Below the pieces are notes generated by a model. It was not told the origin of the DNA. It saw nothing but the letters and a program-made list of their open reading frames with translations, and ran no database searches. The translations under genes were made by a program, and so were the position numbers. 64,000 bases of DNA, from NCBI GenBank assembly GCA_030062745.1, contig CP099849.1:23114144-23178143 (forward strand), read 5' to 3'. Below, piece after piece: positions 33,450-45,640 of the stretch. Position 1 is the first letter of the stretch. The number at the start of each line of letters is the position of its first letter. The DNA comes from Capitulum mitella (taxonomy: Eukaryota; Arthropoda; Thecostraca; Pollicipedomorpha; Pollicipedidae).

Positions 33450-35860
33450 TGTACGAAGTAAGAGAGTGGCTTTACCGGAGCAAACGTTTCGCAGCATACG
33501 TTCGGCTCCCTTGAGCTCGATGAGGCACCGGTGGCCTCTCCAGTCGTATGGTAATCAGCTGAGAGGTTTCTCTGCAGTTATCCGCAATGGAATTTAGCTC
33601 CGTGTAGAACAGCCGCGCGGTCGACAACCCTGCCGTCTTCGGTGGTCGGCGCCGAAGCCGCTTTCTCGGTCCAGTCCAAGGTCACGAGGTCACCCGGCAC
33701 CGGACAGGTCATTCCAGGTCAGCCGGACACGCGCGGCAAGGACGCAGGAAGGCTGACGCGGAAATAGGTCGCAGGAATGGGGTCGCCCGAGCGGACGGAG
33801 CCGATCACTGCGCCCCTGGCGGCCGACTCGGCAAACTGCCTAAAGCCCCGGCTAAAGCCACCGATCAACCAAGGTAGGCTATAAAGTAGGATTGCGGCGG
33901 CGTCTTCACTGCTTGAAGTGCACTCCCACATAGGCTCGGCTGTGCATGGGTTAGTCGAGTCATCTGGAATGCGGTTAGCCTTTTTATCCGCAGCCATTTC
34001 ATTCAAAAGGGACCTGTATAAAAAAGGAAAAAAAACATATTTCCCGTTTTTCGTGATCCTGAACGTAAGAGGACTGAACGTGCTAGAGAGGAATGTGAAA
34101 AACGATAGCAGCCCAAGAGCCGCACGAATCATGAATGTAGACCATTGACAAACTGCCTGAAAGCTGCAGTTATCTTCGATGTGCATACATATTTGTTTTT
34201 GCTCCATGGGTGGCATGTGAATAAATTATGATGATGATGCGTGTGTCCTGTTGAGAGCAAACATCTTTCGACTTTAGGAAGCTGATGGCCTGCTGCATCG
34301 CTATTCAGCCGTTGCCGTTAAGCTGGACACAGTGACTCTCAGCTCAGCCGCAGAGTCCAGCCCGTTCCTCCACTGAAGCCCGGCTGATCGCGTGGCAGAG
34401 CAGGCGGACAGCGGTCTCCCCAGCCTAGCCGCAGCCTGCCCTTCCCTCGGCTGAGGCCAGCCGATCACATGCCAGAGGAGGAGCGCTGCCGGCCGCGGCC
34501 AGTCGGCTGCAGCCGCGGCCGCCCGCCGGTTTCCGGGAGTTGTCGGGTCACCGCGGCACGTGTCCCGGTTCGGCACGCGGTAAGATGAATCGCTAATGGA
34601 GCGCCGGCATTCGGGCCTCCAGCGGGCCAGTCGCACAAAAGCGGCCGGGCCCGGCCGTGCATGGTAATGCGCGGTCATTCCTCGCTCCGTGTTTTGCTAG
34701 CGGAGGAACAAAGGGCTGTAAAATCGCTCCCGTTCACGTCGGCTCGTCCTGACCTGCTGTCCGTCAGTCGATCAGCCCAACGGCGCGGTACCCGTGGTCC
34801 AGGGTAATCACATGCCTCCTGCCCTCGACTTTCCACTGACCCAGTTCGTAACCGAGATGCATCGGTGATCTAGCGCAGATGATTCGGGTTTGTCTCGGCA
34901 CATGAAGGCCCCGGGTTCAATGTTCACACGCCGCGTGAAACGCACGGCCGGCACGCTGGATTGGCGTGGGACGAAGCGGCGCGGCAAGCCGCAGCTGCAT
35001 GTGCATTGTTAAATGGCACGATCTCTTCGGTCTGCTACCAGCCGTGTGGCTGCAGTTACCACTGCCGGCTGTGGGCCTCCCCATGGCGCCCACGTCTCCG
35101 ACCCGAATGACCGCGTTTTGTCAACGAGAGACCGGCGTTTCGCGGGCAACATTCGTGCGGGAGTGTCGCAGCGAATGATTACCAGAACGCCCGTCATTAA
35201 GGCCAACAGGCGGCGATCCTGGCCGACGGTTCGACGCGAGGGCCGGAGGCTGCGGCCGAACCAGCTGCGTGTCGACACGGCAGTGCCGACGCGGTCGGAG
35301 ACGAGGCTGACTCAGCCAGAGTTCCGGAGTCGGCCTCCGCCCGATCTGCCCGGCCTTGGCGGCGCTCTCCCGCTTTCAGGGCAAGCGCGGCGTTCCGCCC
35401 GAGAGCTGACTTACCTGAGTTATGTCGATTTACTCAACTACCTGCCTCTCCAAAATGTGTTGCTGTCGAGCGCCGTTGAAGGCAACCGAGACAGTCAAGT
35501 CAAAAGAGTCAAAAAGAGCCAGGCAAGTCATCGCTCGAAGGGAGCCCCGGGCCGTGACCGATTACCCTGAGGCGAACCGGCTAGTGAATGGGCTTACTCA
35601 GGCGCTTTTCAGCGTCCCGAAACGGCAGTCAGCGCACGTCAGTCTTCCGTCATGGCCACCACTTGACACGGAGTGAAGCCAGAGGTCAAGACTGACCCTG
35701 ACATTGCAGGTCGTCAGCCAGGCCTGGTCCAGTCGTCGAAAGTCGTCCGTCAGGTTTGGACCGAACGTCCGCTGAGGTCGTCAGTCGAGTTTGACTGGAT
35801 TCTGCTGACCGGTGAGTCCTGAGAAATGTGGTCGTCGTCGCAGAACTGCCCGCAGCTTAA
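33450..35860. other. No gene recognised
   Basis: Alternating AT-rich and GC-rich DNA. A degenerate tRNA-like head at 34858-34930 is listed separately. Confidence 0.4.
34858..34930 (+). repeat. Degenerate tRNA/SINE-like head
   Basis: The order GATCTAGCGCAGATGA ... GGCCCCGGGTTCAATG resembles the A-box and B-box layout of a tRNA-derived SINE. The B-box deviates from GGTTCRANNCC and no cloverleaf is evident. Confidence 0.25.
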
Positions 35861-35865
35861 GACTG

Positions 35866-36125
35866 CTTCAAAATACAGCCTCCGGGGAAAGGCTACCTGA
35901 AATCAAGGTCTCCGATGGAAAGAGCACCTGAAAAAGCGGTCCTTGGAACAAACACTGCCTGAGAATACGCTTCATGAAGAAAAACTGCCTAAAAATACGC
36001 CTTTGGGGAAAAGTTAGCCTGAAAATACGCTGTACGAGGCACGTACCTCGTGCCAATACGGTGTCCGAGAGAAAGACATGAAAATACGTTCTGCGAGAAA
36101 AGTCACCTGCGAATACGACCCTAGA
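35866..36125 (+). repeat. Minisatellite, period about 30 bp
   Basis: About eight diverged units of the form CCTGAAAATACGC plus a GGAAAAG-type middle. The clearest units lie between 35898 and 36030. Confidence 0.75.
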
Positions 36126-36929
36126 TGGAAGCGTCCTGGCGGTTATCATGGCTCACAGGAGCTGTTCCAGCCCATAACCTCACATGACTGGTCTTAAACG
36201 ACCCCTCATGCAAGTTTCTCCTAACAGAAGGTGAAAACATTCCGTACCCAACCCCGGTTTGACCGTCAAATCGTCTGACGTATCACGATAGTCAGCGCCA
36301 GCATATCATACCGTTACGTTCCCTCGGCACCGCCAACTGGAGATGAACGAGGCGAATGTTTCCAGACATTGTCTGAAGGCCATGCTGTAGATGACCGTGT
36401 CCGTGTCGAGGCAGTCCACGTGGACGAGTTCAGGTGGAGACAATGGTAGCACCGCAGACAGGAGCGTGGATAGCATTGTTTCGTGACGGATCAGAAATCC
36501 AATAACATAGCGAGAGGCGCAAAGCTGTGGGTTTTCACGGACTTTGAGCACGGAGAAGCACGTTTGACTGGTGGCAGGATGAGCATCGATGACAATGCAT
36601 CTCAACGGTGACATTTTTTCTCGTTGGGTCGTAATCGGCTTGCCGGCACAATGGTTGGATGTCAGCAAGGGCATCCCTTAACCAAGCTGGGTAGGCTGCA
36701 GTAATGTATTTCGTCTCATATGAAACGTAGACTTTGTGCATGCTCATACATGTCGCATGCTTGTCGTGGCACTTTACACATGAAGAGGCACACATCGCGC
36801 AGCTTATTTGGCGTTTCGCGACAGGTCCGTTCCCCAGGAATCTCTGGCACTGGCGCAACCTTCTCCCACCCCGATCTGCCGCCTCGTGGTGGGTCGGGGC
36901 GTCCTAGCCCTCGGCGTCGGTGGCCGGTC

Positions 36930-37340
36930 TGAACTAAGCGTGGCCATCAGCAGTGGCCACCGAGGGGCGAGCCGAGCCTGGCCGAGCCGAGCCGAGCCTG
37001 GCCGGACGGAGCCTGGCCGGAGGCCGTCCTGAGCCTCCGATAACCGGCCATTTTTTCTCGGACGAATCGACTCGGCTGACCCATTTCTGGTCGGCTCCGA
37101 GTTGGAGCGGTAACGGTGTCGGCGACGGAGCGGCCTGAGCCCGCGCCGGCCCGCCCGCCACCGCGGCCATCTGGGCGGCCGGCGCGGCCGCTCCACCGAG
37201 CCGCCCCAACGCCGGTCTGTCTGTGATGAAATTGATTATGGCGGGTAGGAGACCGTCCCTGACAAGCAGGGACCGCCCCTGACGGACAGGGGACCGGTCC
37301 TGAAGGACTGATGACCGCCCCCTAATAGGAGACGGTTTTT
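36930..37340. repeat. GC-rich short repeats
   Basis: GAGCCGAGCCTGGCC units run at 36968-37025. GACCGNCCCTGA(C/A)NNNCAGG units of about 30 bp run at 37248-37325. Between them is a GC-rich, CpG-dense segment without a recognised exon. Confidence 0.6.
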
Positions 37341-37759
37341 GCTTAACAAGCGCTTACATATGAAGAAGCAAGGTGATCGCTCGTCATAATCAGGACATTG
37401 GTGATGGGAAATCAGAAGTCCTTTCGTGTCGAAATAGTGCGTTGCTCTTGACAGAAGTCTGCTCTTCATAAAAAGGGTACTCGTTCCTGGCATCAGTGTC
37501 CTCCCCTGCCATGACAGGCAGATGTGTACACTACAACAAACGTGTCTTTCCTTTTGTTATGGAACACTTGGTCCACTCGGATTCAAAGATCCTTTTCCTC
37601 GCCTGAATCTCAACTTATCCATAGTCACTGATCATCTTCCTTAAACAGCTAAATAGCAGGATGATTATATTATTGCTCTTCAAGCAATACACGAAAGAAA
37701 TGTTGCACACCCGCCTTCGGTGTCCTGAGGCTAGCCAGAAATCGAAAAGATGCAGACAT

Positions 37760-38350
37760 ACGAAACCTGAGGCACCTTTTTAAAAAACATGTTTACACTT
37801 TGTGCCAATTTTTGAACTTACGGTCACCTCAGGTCATTGACCTGGGACATATCAAGCGAGACCATGTTTCAAAGAATGAAGCTGGAAGTTAATCTATTCA
37901 AATCCTATCACATTTTAGGATATGAATAGATTAACATGAAAGCTGGCATATTGATAGAATATGGCAAATGGAACGATTCTGCCATTTTTTCCATTTTTTC
38001 CAACATTTCCAGGTCATTGGCCTTATGTCAGCTGAACTTTCCGCCTTTTTTACGTTTCCTTTTGAGACTGTGGGACTGGTTCGGCGGTTTAGAAAGTTGA
38101 ATACACATGCTGGTGCTTTTCACGTCATCTGCACACGTAATGCACACCTTCACTCTTGGCCTGGGATCAGGTCATATTTCATACCAAATTTCTTCTGACC
38201 CGCAACCGAACATAGTTCCTTTGTTTACATTATCAAAATGTTCATTCTACTCATAAGTGCTTCAGGAGCATAAGTGTATAATGAGAACGTATTTGCCAAG
38301 AGTGACCCAATGTCATCTGACCCAGACTGACCTGATTTTATCTTCTGAAA
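37760..38350. repeat. Dispersed repeat segment rich in AGGTCA half-sites
   Basis: The texture matches the intron 1 element interior and the 50-kb segment: homopolymer runs plus AGGTCA/TGACCT motifs. A right-hand end may lie at about 39155, where CCGGCGAGGGTTAA resembles the piggyBac-like terminus CCGGGAATAGGGTTAA. No matching left end was found. Confidence 0.4.
37831..37843. promoter_or_regulatory. Perfect IR1 palindrome matching the idealised ecdysone response element
   Basis: AGGTCA-T-TGACCT is an exact inverted repeat with a 1-base spacer. This is the idealised binding site of the EcR/USP heterodimer in arthropods. One-mismatch versions occur at 38011-38023 and 50261-50273. No gene is identified nearby, so function is only a possibility. 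Confidence 0.45.
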
Positions 38351-39259
38351 TATTGTGTTTGTTTTCAATGCGAACACACTTTGTAAGGCCAGAAACGATG
38401 GGAACTCTTTCCATGCCTTCATTCTATACAGTTTATACTGCCCCAATCGTCCTATTTTTAGACGCCAAAATAGAAATCCTTGACATCGCCAAAATAACTT
38501 TCCACTAAATAATAGGTTTTGACATTGCAACCGCGTCCGCCGCCCGGTTTCTGTGGGACGTATATGAAGAAAATGCTTTGGGGCATGGGTTTGGTGATTA
38601 AGAACGAATATTCCATGACCCCGAATTTGCCGGACTTGATGCTAAGTCGTGCATGATCAATGAAAATGCCCCGGATGATTCGACAGATACCGGAGATTCG
38701 CGACTTATATGCGTCGAAAGTTTGACATACGTTGACCTTGTTTGACCTTAGATTTACAGTTGCATACTTGATATTTTTAAATGCGACTCCTGCCCTTACA
38801 AAAATAGGAAATTTTTCCTTTGCTTTCGGTCTTGTGCTAAATGGCCACATTTGGCCTCAAGTGCTCTTTTTCTGGGCCAAATAGGCAAATTAAGCCTTCT
38901 TGTTACGTTTCGTGTCTTTGGAGACTCGCAAACGATTTGATTATTGCCCATGATTTGGACTAAGATGACCGCTGGTGATTTCACGACATGACTGGACTAA
39001 ATATGGGTGTTTTTTTTAGTTTCGACAAGGGCTTTCCATTTGTACTTTTACTTAATCTGTTGGACGTACAGCTATTGAGATCCTGAAGAGTCTCATAAGC
39101 ACCACTCCCCCCCTCAGACCGGCGAAGGCGGATCCGGAGGCCGGTCCGGCGAGGGTTAAGACTGCAGTCAGCAGCGGCAAAACGAAAATAAGCCATCGCA
39201 AAGAACCACTTGCTTCAGTCTTGAGCGGACGGGCCATTTTAGGGACAGTTAGATTCTGA

Positions 39260-39800
39260 TGCGAGTACTTCTATAGTGGGGCGTTGCCACTGGCTGTTTC
39301 TGTATCCTGGTCCTTCAGGAGAGGTTCTTACTCCGTCCTCCGCGTCGATCCTGCTGGAGCACAAGCCGGCCGCCTCCTGTATTCAACTGAGGCCGCCGAC
39401 GCGGACCGCGGCCAGTGACGTCATCGGGCCGGGCGTGCAGCGCGCGGCCCGGCGGACAGGGCCGCCGCCCGGGCCGGGCCCCTGGACAACAGGGTCGGTA
39501 TCTGTGTCATCGCGATCACAGCCCGCGCCGAGGCGCGCCCCGACGGCCGGCCAAACACCGGCCCACCGCGACGCCGCTGGAGGGACCGAGCGCGCGGCCG
39601 GTCCGCCGTGCCACACCGGGAACGGGGTCGAGCGGGGGCGTGCTGAGGATTGTTCGCCCCCGGGGCGGCGCCGCCACCGGCTGGTGGCCGGTGAAGGAGC
39701 GGATCGTCGTCTTCTGATGACGGGGCGTCCGCAAGACTGGAGGGGACGCCCTCCGGCGTCAACTTGCTGCTGTTGTTCGCTAGTTGTGACTCCCACCGCA
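39260..39800. other. GC-rich island, no recognised gene
   Basis: CpG-dense sequence open on several frames of both strands. The + strand frame continues into a TA-rich repeat at 40 kb, which no real exon would do. Confidence 0.4.
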
Positions 39801-40001
39801 CCCACGGCCAGGAAAAGAGCGTCTGTGGCGACGCGTCACGTCAGCGGCGATATACACAGAGTCCTCACGGGCAGAAGCAGGGGCCTGCTCAGGGTTGTCT
39901 ATCTGTATTCTTTTGAGAGGATCCTGGCTCACCCAGTGTTGATTTTTGCCCCTCCAAAGTTGGTTTGGGCCCCCAATATTTTCTGTCGTTTTAAAGGAAT
40001 A

Positions 40002-40155
40002 TATATATATATACTTTTTAAGAAACAAAGTATTTATTCCAGTATATATATATATATACATTTATATTTATATGTATATACTGGAATAAATACTTTGTTT
40101 CTTAAAAAGTATATATATATATACACTGGAATAAATACTTTGTTTCTTAAAAAGT
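40002..40155. repeat. TA microsatellite with three copies of a 30-bp unit, one inverted
   Basis: A 30-base unit beginning CTGGAATAAATACTTTG and ending CTTAAAAAGT is present three times without change: inverted at 40013-40042, direct at 40081-40110 and 40126-40155. The copies are separated by (TA)n runs. The first pair forms a perfect 30-bp stem around a 38-base TA-rich loop. Confidence 0.9.
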
Positions 40156-40579
40156 AACAAAACAACTTATAAACTTCCGTTGCTAAAAATAAACGTGGGC
40201 TAAATCCGTTGAGAAACCAACATTTGAGGGCAGGGGCGCAGCAAAAAATTTTCTTAAGAGGGGGAAGGACGGAGCTCAGAGTGAAATGAAATCATACGAA
40301 AAACACCTGCCGGGAAAACGATGTGCAATGGGTTCTTCAAAAAATGTGGGCCTAAGGGGGGATCCCTTTGGCTGAGCCTCTGTTTGACAGGTTGTTGGGC
40401 CCTCGGCTCGCCTCCCCCCCCCCAATCATCCACAGAAATCGACACCCATTGGCCTGCCGTCACACCGGCAAAGTCATCACAGCAGTAGATCACCTCTCTA
40501 CAAAAGACCACTGTCACAGAGAGCCGACACAGCGGCAGAGGACCGTCCCAATGGCTGAAAGCCGACACAGAAGCGGAGA

Positions 40580-41410
40580 ATCGTCATATCAACAGCACGC
40601 TGTCCCGGTGTCAGAGCCGCCACCGCAGCAGTTATCCGCCTCTGTAAGCAGAGGCCGTTACAGTAGCAGACGTCCATCTCTGAGAGACAGCCGTTACCAT
40701 GGCTGAGGATTTCCGAAATTATTGGGGGGTCGGAGCAGGATTCCAGATTTTCTCTTTCCAGTCATTGCCTAGGCCTAATGTTAAAATATCTGAAGTGCGG
40801 GGATCGAGTCCTTCCCCCCACCCCTGGATCCTCAGCCGTGGCCGTTACAGCGACAGGTATCCGAGAGCCGTTACGGCAGCAGTTTCCGTCTCTGCAGTGG
40901 ACAGTTGTTACAGCAACAGAAAGCCATTTCTGCCGAGTCCGTCGTCCCGGCGCCGCAGACGCAGACAGACCATCGCCGCTGCAGACTCTCGCCATAGCGG
41001 CAGACTCCCGTCAGAGCAGCAGACCACTGCCAGAGCGGCAGATCGCCGCCAGAGCTGCAAAACAAAGTCAGGGAGGCAGAACACCTTCATGGCAGCAGAA
41101 TGCCGCCAGAGCAGCAGGCTACCGTCAGAGTGGCAGACCACCGTCAGAGCGGCAGGTCTCAGTCAGAGAGGCAGAACACCGTCAGAGCAGCAGATCACCG
41201 TCAGAGCAGCAGGCTACCGTCAGAGCGACAGACTACCGTCGGAGCGGCCGATCTCAGTCAGAGAGGCAGAACGCCGTCAGAGTAGCAGACCACCGTCAGA
41301 GCAGCAGGCCACCGTCAGAGCTGCAGACCATCGCCAGAGCGGTGAACCACCGTCAGACCGACAGACTACTGTCAAAGCGGCAGGATACTTTCAGAGCGGT
41401 AGAGCTCGGT
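40580..41410 (+). repeat. Minisatellite, period 19 bp
   Basis: Many units of ACCGTCAGAGCAGCAGACT and close variants. The array is cleanest at 41100-41400 and more degenerate at 40580-40680 and 40830-41100. Because 19 is not a multiple of 3, several frames stay open and give Gln/Arg/Ser-rich translations that are not genes. Confidence 0.85.
40702..40830 (+). repeat. Dispersed repeat, copy 1
   Basis: Aligns with 49572-49700: both contain GGATTTCC(G/A)AA-ATTATTGG, GGATTCCAGA, CAGTCATTGC and TATGTTAAAAT-type blocks in the same order. This copy interrupts the 19-bp minisatellite. Confidence 0.65.
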
Positions 41411-42364
41411 CGTCTCGGCCGAGAGGCTGCGCTGCTCGGTTGCGCTGAGTCACCGTGTTTGTGCCAAGGGCGGCGCGGTGCGTGTGCGTGAGCCGGAAGT
41501 GCTGCCCTCCCGGATGTGCCGATCCCGGCCCGTTTGCGAAAGCATTGACTCAGCGACATTGTACCGGAGGAGAAAAGAAGAAAGTTGTGAGAGGAAATGT
41601 TCAGGCGCTGTTTTCGACGGAGCATTCTTTTAGATCGATCTAGTACATCACAGTTCAGCGAATACCTGCATCGCATTCACGATAAGACACGCATAATGAT
41701 TATTTCTCTTGATTTTCCGTTTTTCGGTAATATTAATCATTTTCAGCATGATGCTTCTTATCAACAGGACTATTACATCTGAAGTTCAGACATCTCTTTT
41801 TACCGTAACCTTGAGCTCCGTAACCGAGAGAGAGAGACGTCAGATACAGCATCCGGGCCGCCATCACAAAACCCTTACCTCTCCTGTCGTCTTGATGATC
41901 CAACAACTAGCTTTGTGATCGCAAAAACGTAGAGCGCTTCCTGAATAGATCCCATCGCTATGCTGTTCCCGGTTTTTACCGGAAAGAATGTCCGGACCCA
42001 ATGGCGTGAAAAACAGCGGCAGATTTCGTAGGCAGCAAGGCGTCTGCTCTGACCTGATGCGCAGATCAGGCCGAACTGGTCCGAACGTGACGCGGGCCCC
42101 GAGCGGCCGCTCTGTCGGAGCCGGGGCCCCGTGACGCGACGCCGTGACGCTCTGCCTTCAGGTATGTGGCCGCGCCCTCCGCCGACGACAGGTCGGCTGC
42201 GCATCGCATCAGCTATTCGGATCAGGAAGGCAGAGGCAGAGAGGCAGCAGAGCGGAGAGAGGCGGGGAGAGAACGGGTGCAAAATCCTTCGTAACGGTTC
42301 GGTGCGGCCTCAGAAAGGAGCGCCGGCGCAGCTTGGAGCTCGGGCTTCTTACCGGGTCAGTCGC

Positions 42365-42400
42365 GCCAATCGGCCACGTGCCAAAAGAGCATGTCACGTG
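42365..42400. promoter_or_regulatory. CCAAT box plus two CACGTG E-boxes
   Basis: CCAAT at 42366-42370, then CACGTG at 42375-42380 and 42395-42400, exactly 20 bp apart and so on the same helix face, in GC-rich DNA. These are typical promoter elements, but no transcript start or coding exon is identified next to them. Confidence 0.35.
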
Positions 42401-42613
42401 GCTTGTAGCCTATTTGTTGAAACTGACCCGACAGCACCAACGCGGAGGATTTTTCAGCTAAAAGCTTAGAAGCCTTGGGAGCGTGCTTTGTGGTCGTGTC
42501 ATCGCGGCGTAGAGTTTTTCTGCCCAAAATAATAGAAATGTTTCATTCCGTCAAATACTTCAAAACATTAGGAAAATTATATGTATACGTACATATGAAT
42601 GTTTATATGTACA

Positions 42614-42637
42614 ATATATATATATATATATATATAT
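42614..42637. repeat. (AT)12 microsatellite
   Basis: Uninterrupted alternating AT, 24 bases, flanked by further TATA-rich sequence. Confidence 0.9.
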
Positions 42638-42659
42638 GATATACATCGTATACATACTA

Positions 42660-45430
42660 CATCATGAAAATTATCACTTCTCTGACTTCGCGTGAAACAC
42701 ACCCAAGCTTGGTTCATTCTCCCAAACTTAAATATCTCTATCCTTTTGACTGGATTGGTCATTTCAATAGTAGCTGAAGGATAGAATTAAGAATTACTTT
42801 TCGGAGACACAAGCCCCAGGGGCTGCGTATGATAGCTGTGGGGCGAGACTGAGATAGTCTGCAGTGTTTAAGGGTGACCCTAAACCAGTCTTTTGTCCCC
42901 ATCGTATCCACTATGATCAATTTCATTTCAACCAAGAATAAGCATCGTGGACCCACATAACAGGATAAGTGACAGCTCGCTCCAGATCAGTCCGACAGAT
43001 TTCGATCATGCTGGGCTGCGGGGACCAATGCTCTTGTTGTGTGGAGCCGCTTGTCGAGACCCACTTAGTTAATTTCCGTGACGCGCAGCTGCTCGGTGCG
43101 TAATGAGTGTGTTTGTTGAGTACGGTTACGGCTCACGAATAATGAATCCGTTGCAAATCGTGACAGTGGGAGGGCTGCGGAATGGTTCCTTGTGGAGTCT
43201 CACACCTCATTCGTACTACAAAGTGCCCATGAGATCCACTCCACGAAGCTATTCTCACTTTATTTGCGTGCTTAGAAAGTTCCTCGGCACACTCTGCTGA
43301 GGTCGTGAAAGAGTGGAGTGGAAGTCAGCAGGCCATCTATGTAATGCGTGGTGGGCATTTCGTTCAGTGGCCCTCAGCCTGTGCCCACCAGTACCCGTCT
43401 TTTATCCACCAGTCAAAAGTTCCTTTTTCGGATTAAAGTACTGACAGGAAAGTAGAATTATGCCTCCTGCGTGAATGTGTACGGGAAGCAACAATCTGTG
43501 AGGCGCCAACTTCTGACCACAAGGACCGGCAGCATAGTATGAACGTTCTTTCACTTGATCTGGTGTGTGTTACATTATGACATATCTATATGAGTGGAAG
43601 GAATTCAGGCATATTGGTTAAGAAGGAGAAAAAACGTAAAACTTTCAAGGCGCCACAGCCATTGGAACTTCGTGTTCTTCTAACTAGGATTTTCTCAGAC
43701 TCCTCCAAAACGTTTTTTTTTCTTCGTATGAGACCGTGTGGCACGTCACGTATCCTTTTTCCAGGGTACCTAGCGGTGAGAAATCGTTTAAAAGGCACTA
43801 GTAATAAACGTCAGCACGCATTTCGAAGTGAGCTTCTTAAGCCTTGGCCAGAGTAGCTTTTTCAGCCGAGGGGCCGAGGGGGCTGAACATTGGTCCCGTC
43901 AACTTGCGCTTCAAAGCAGGGCTTTAAATACAGGCCTGCTCAATGTTCGCTGTCTCGTGCGCACTTTGCTTCACGATCTTTTGAGTCATGTCCTCTGAAA
44001 TATAATGACGAGCCCCAACAAAGGAATCACTCGTTTAAGCGCGGCGTGAGGCCGGCCTGACAGAGTTGATTCCAGACAGTCGGCCCCGACTCAGTCAGTG
44101 GCGACCTACGGAGGCCCGCAGACAGGACGCCACCCGCCTCCGGCCGTTAGTCGGCCGGCACGCGATCGACTCCGGCCCCGAGCCGGCTGGAGAACGACCA
44201 GGCAGCTCGCGGTCCTTTGCGACTGCGACCCCTCCTGGGCCCCTTCCTGACTCGAGCTGGCACCGGCAGCTCAGCCTCCGCCCGCAGCCGGCCGGCCGGG
44301 CCTCCGCGGCGCCCCGGCACCGGGGTCAGTGGAGGCGCCGGCGGTCACCTCGCCAGTGCATGCCTCTCCCAGCGCCGCCGCGCTCAGGCGGACGTTCAAC
44401 GGCCGACGCGGCGGCCGACCGACGCCATTGTCCGGCATACCGCGGCATGCCACGGCATACCGCGGCATTCCCGGCGGCGGCGGCGGCGGGGAGCCGAGCA
44501 GAAATAGCCGGGGCAACGCCCCGAGAGCGGCGCAGGGTTCGACCGTCAAGCAGGAAGGGGCGCCTGTGACCTGGTCACGGACCACGGCCGCAGCCCGTCC
44601 CGGCTGGAGCGTCGTTTGTCGGCTGGCTTTAGATCTGCGACGTCTCTATAGTGGCCTGGCCCAAATAGGCTGTGTCGCGCGAACAATGGGAAAAATCGAC
44701 TTTGTAATGAACTCGGCTGGCTGTGGAGACCAGCGGTACCTTTTGGATGGGTATTCGATTCAATAGTTATGTGGAACGTTTAAAGTTCAGCGAATTTCAG
44801 CGAAGCTCATAACTTTGTCGCCAACTACCAAGTGTGAAAAATTAGCGTGCTATAAATCTCGATGTTTATCGATGTCTCCTGTATCGGGGAGCATGTCTGC
44901 TAGCCAACAGAGAACCTGCCGCAGAACATCGGTTGCCAACACCGATTGTTGTGCGCTTCACACCGGAGCAATAGGAATTCGGTCCTCAGCGCACCTACAT
45001 CACCGCTAGCCATCGCGCGATGACCAGTAGTGTCAGACAGATGTCTGACCGCGAGGCCGGCGACTGACGGATCATCGCTGCCGCAGAAAGAAGGGGCATG
45101 TCAGTCTTAACTGAACAGGCCGAAGCTGGGGACGCCGTGCTCTGCGCGGTAGCTTGCGTATCCCTGCGTGAGCTGTCAGTCTGGGGCAGGCAGACCATGA
45201 CTGTGCCGGGGGAGGGGAGCCGTCGGTCTGGACGTAACGGAGCCAGTCTCCCGTTCGTCTGCGGTGATCATTGCCGCCGCGACGGGGCGCGGTGAGTAAA
45301 TAGACGCTGACCCGTTTCCCATGCACGGCCCGGTGCCCATCTGGACAGCGCGGCGCGGCCGCCGGGACCGCTCCGGGACAGCTGGCGGCGAAAGAGCGCC
45401 GGACGGCGGCGAGGCAGCGCCGCGCGCCGC
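42660..45430. other. No gene recognised; GC island at 44050-44620
   Basis: AT-rich to 44,050, then a CpG-rich block containing a run of CGGCATNCCGCGGCAT units and (CGG)n at 44435-44490. Frames in the island are open on both strands and look compositional. Confidence 0.4.
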
Positions 45431-45443
45431 CAGATGGCGCAGC

Positions 45444-45640
45444 AGCTGTACACCGCGGCACGGTACCGGCACGACAGCTGCCGGCCAGCTGCACATCGCG
45501 GCACGGTACCGGCACGACAGCTGCGCGCCAGCTGTACACCGCAGCACGGTACCGGCCCATCGGCTGCCGGCCAGCTGCACACCGCGACACAGTACCGGCC
45601 TAGCTGCCCACCAGCTGTACACCTCGGCACAGAACGCCGG
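45444..45640 (+). repeat. Tandem repeat, period 43 bp
   Basis: AGCTG(T/C)ACA(C/T)C starts at 45444, 45487, 45530, 45573 and 45613, with GGCACGGTACCGGCACGACAG-like bodies. Spacing is 43, 43, 43 and 40 bases. Each unit includes PvuII-type CAGCTG and KpnI-type GGTACC palindromes. Confidence 0.9.

Noticed and set aside
39276-40157. 293-codon plus-strand frame, the longest in the window
   Set aside because: It runs from a GC-rich island straight through the TA microsatellite and the 30-bp repeat units, ending in Tyr/Ile repeats. A real protein would not be built this way.
40699-41448. 249-codon Gln/Arg/Ser-rich frame
   Set aside because: It is the translation of a 19-bp minisatellite. Other frames over the same array are open too.
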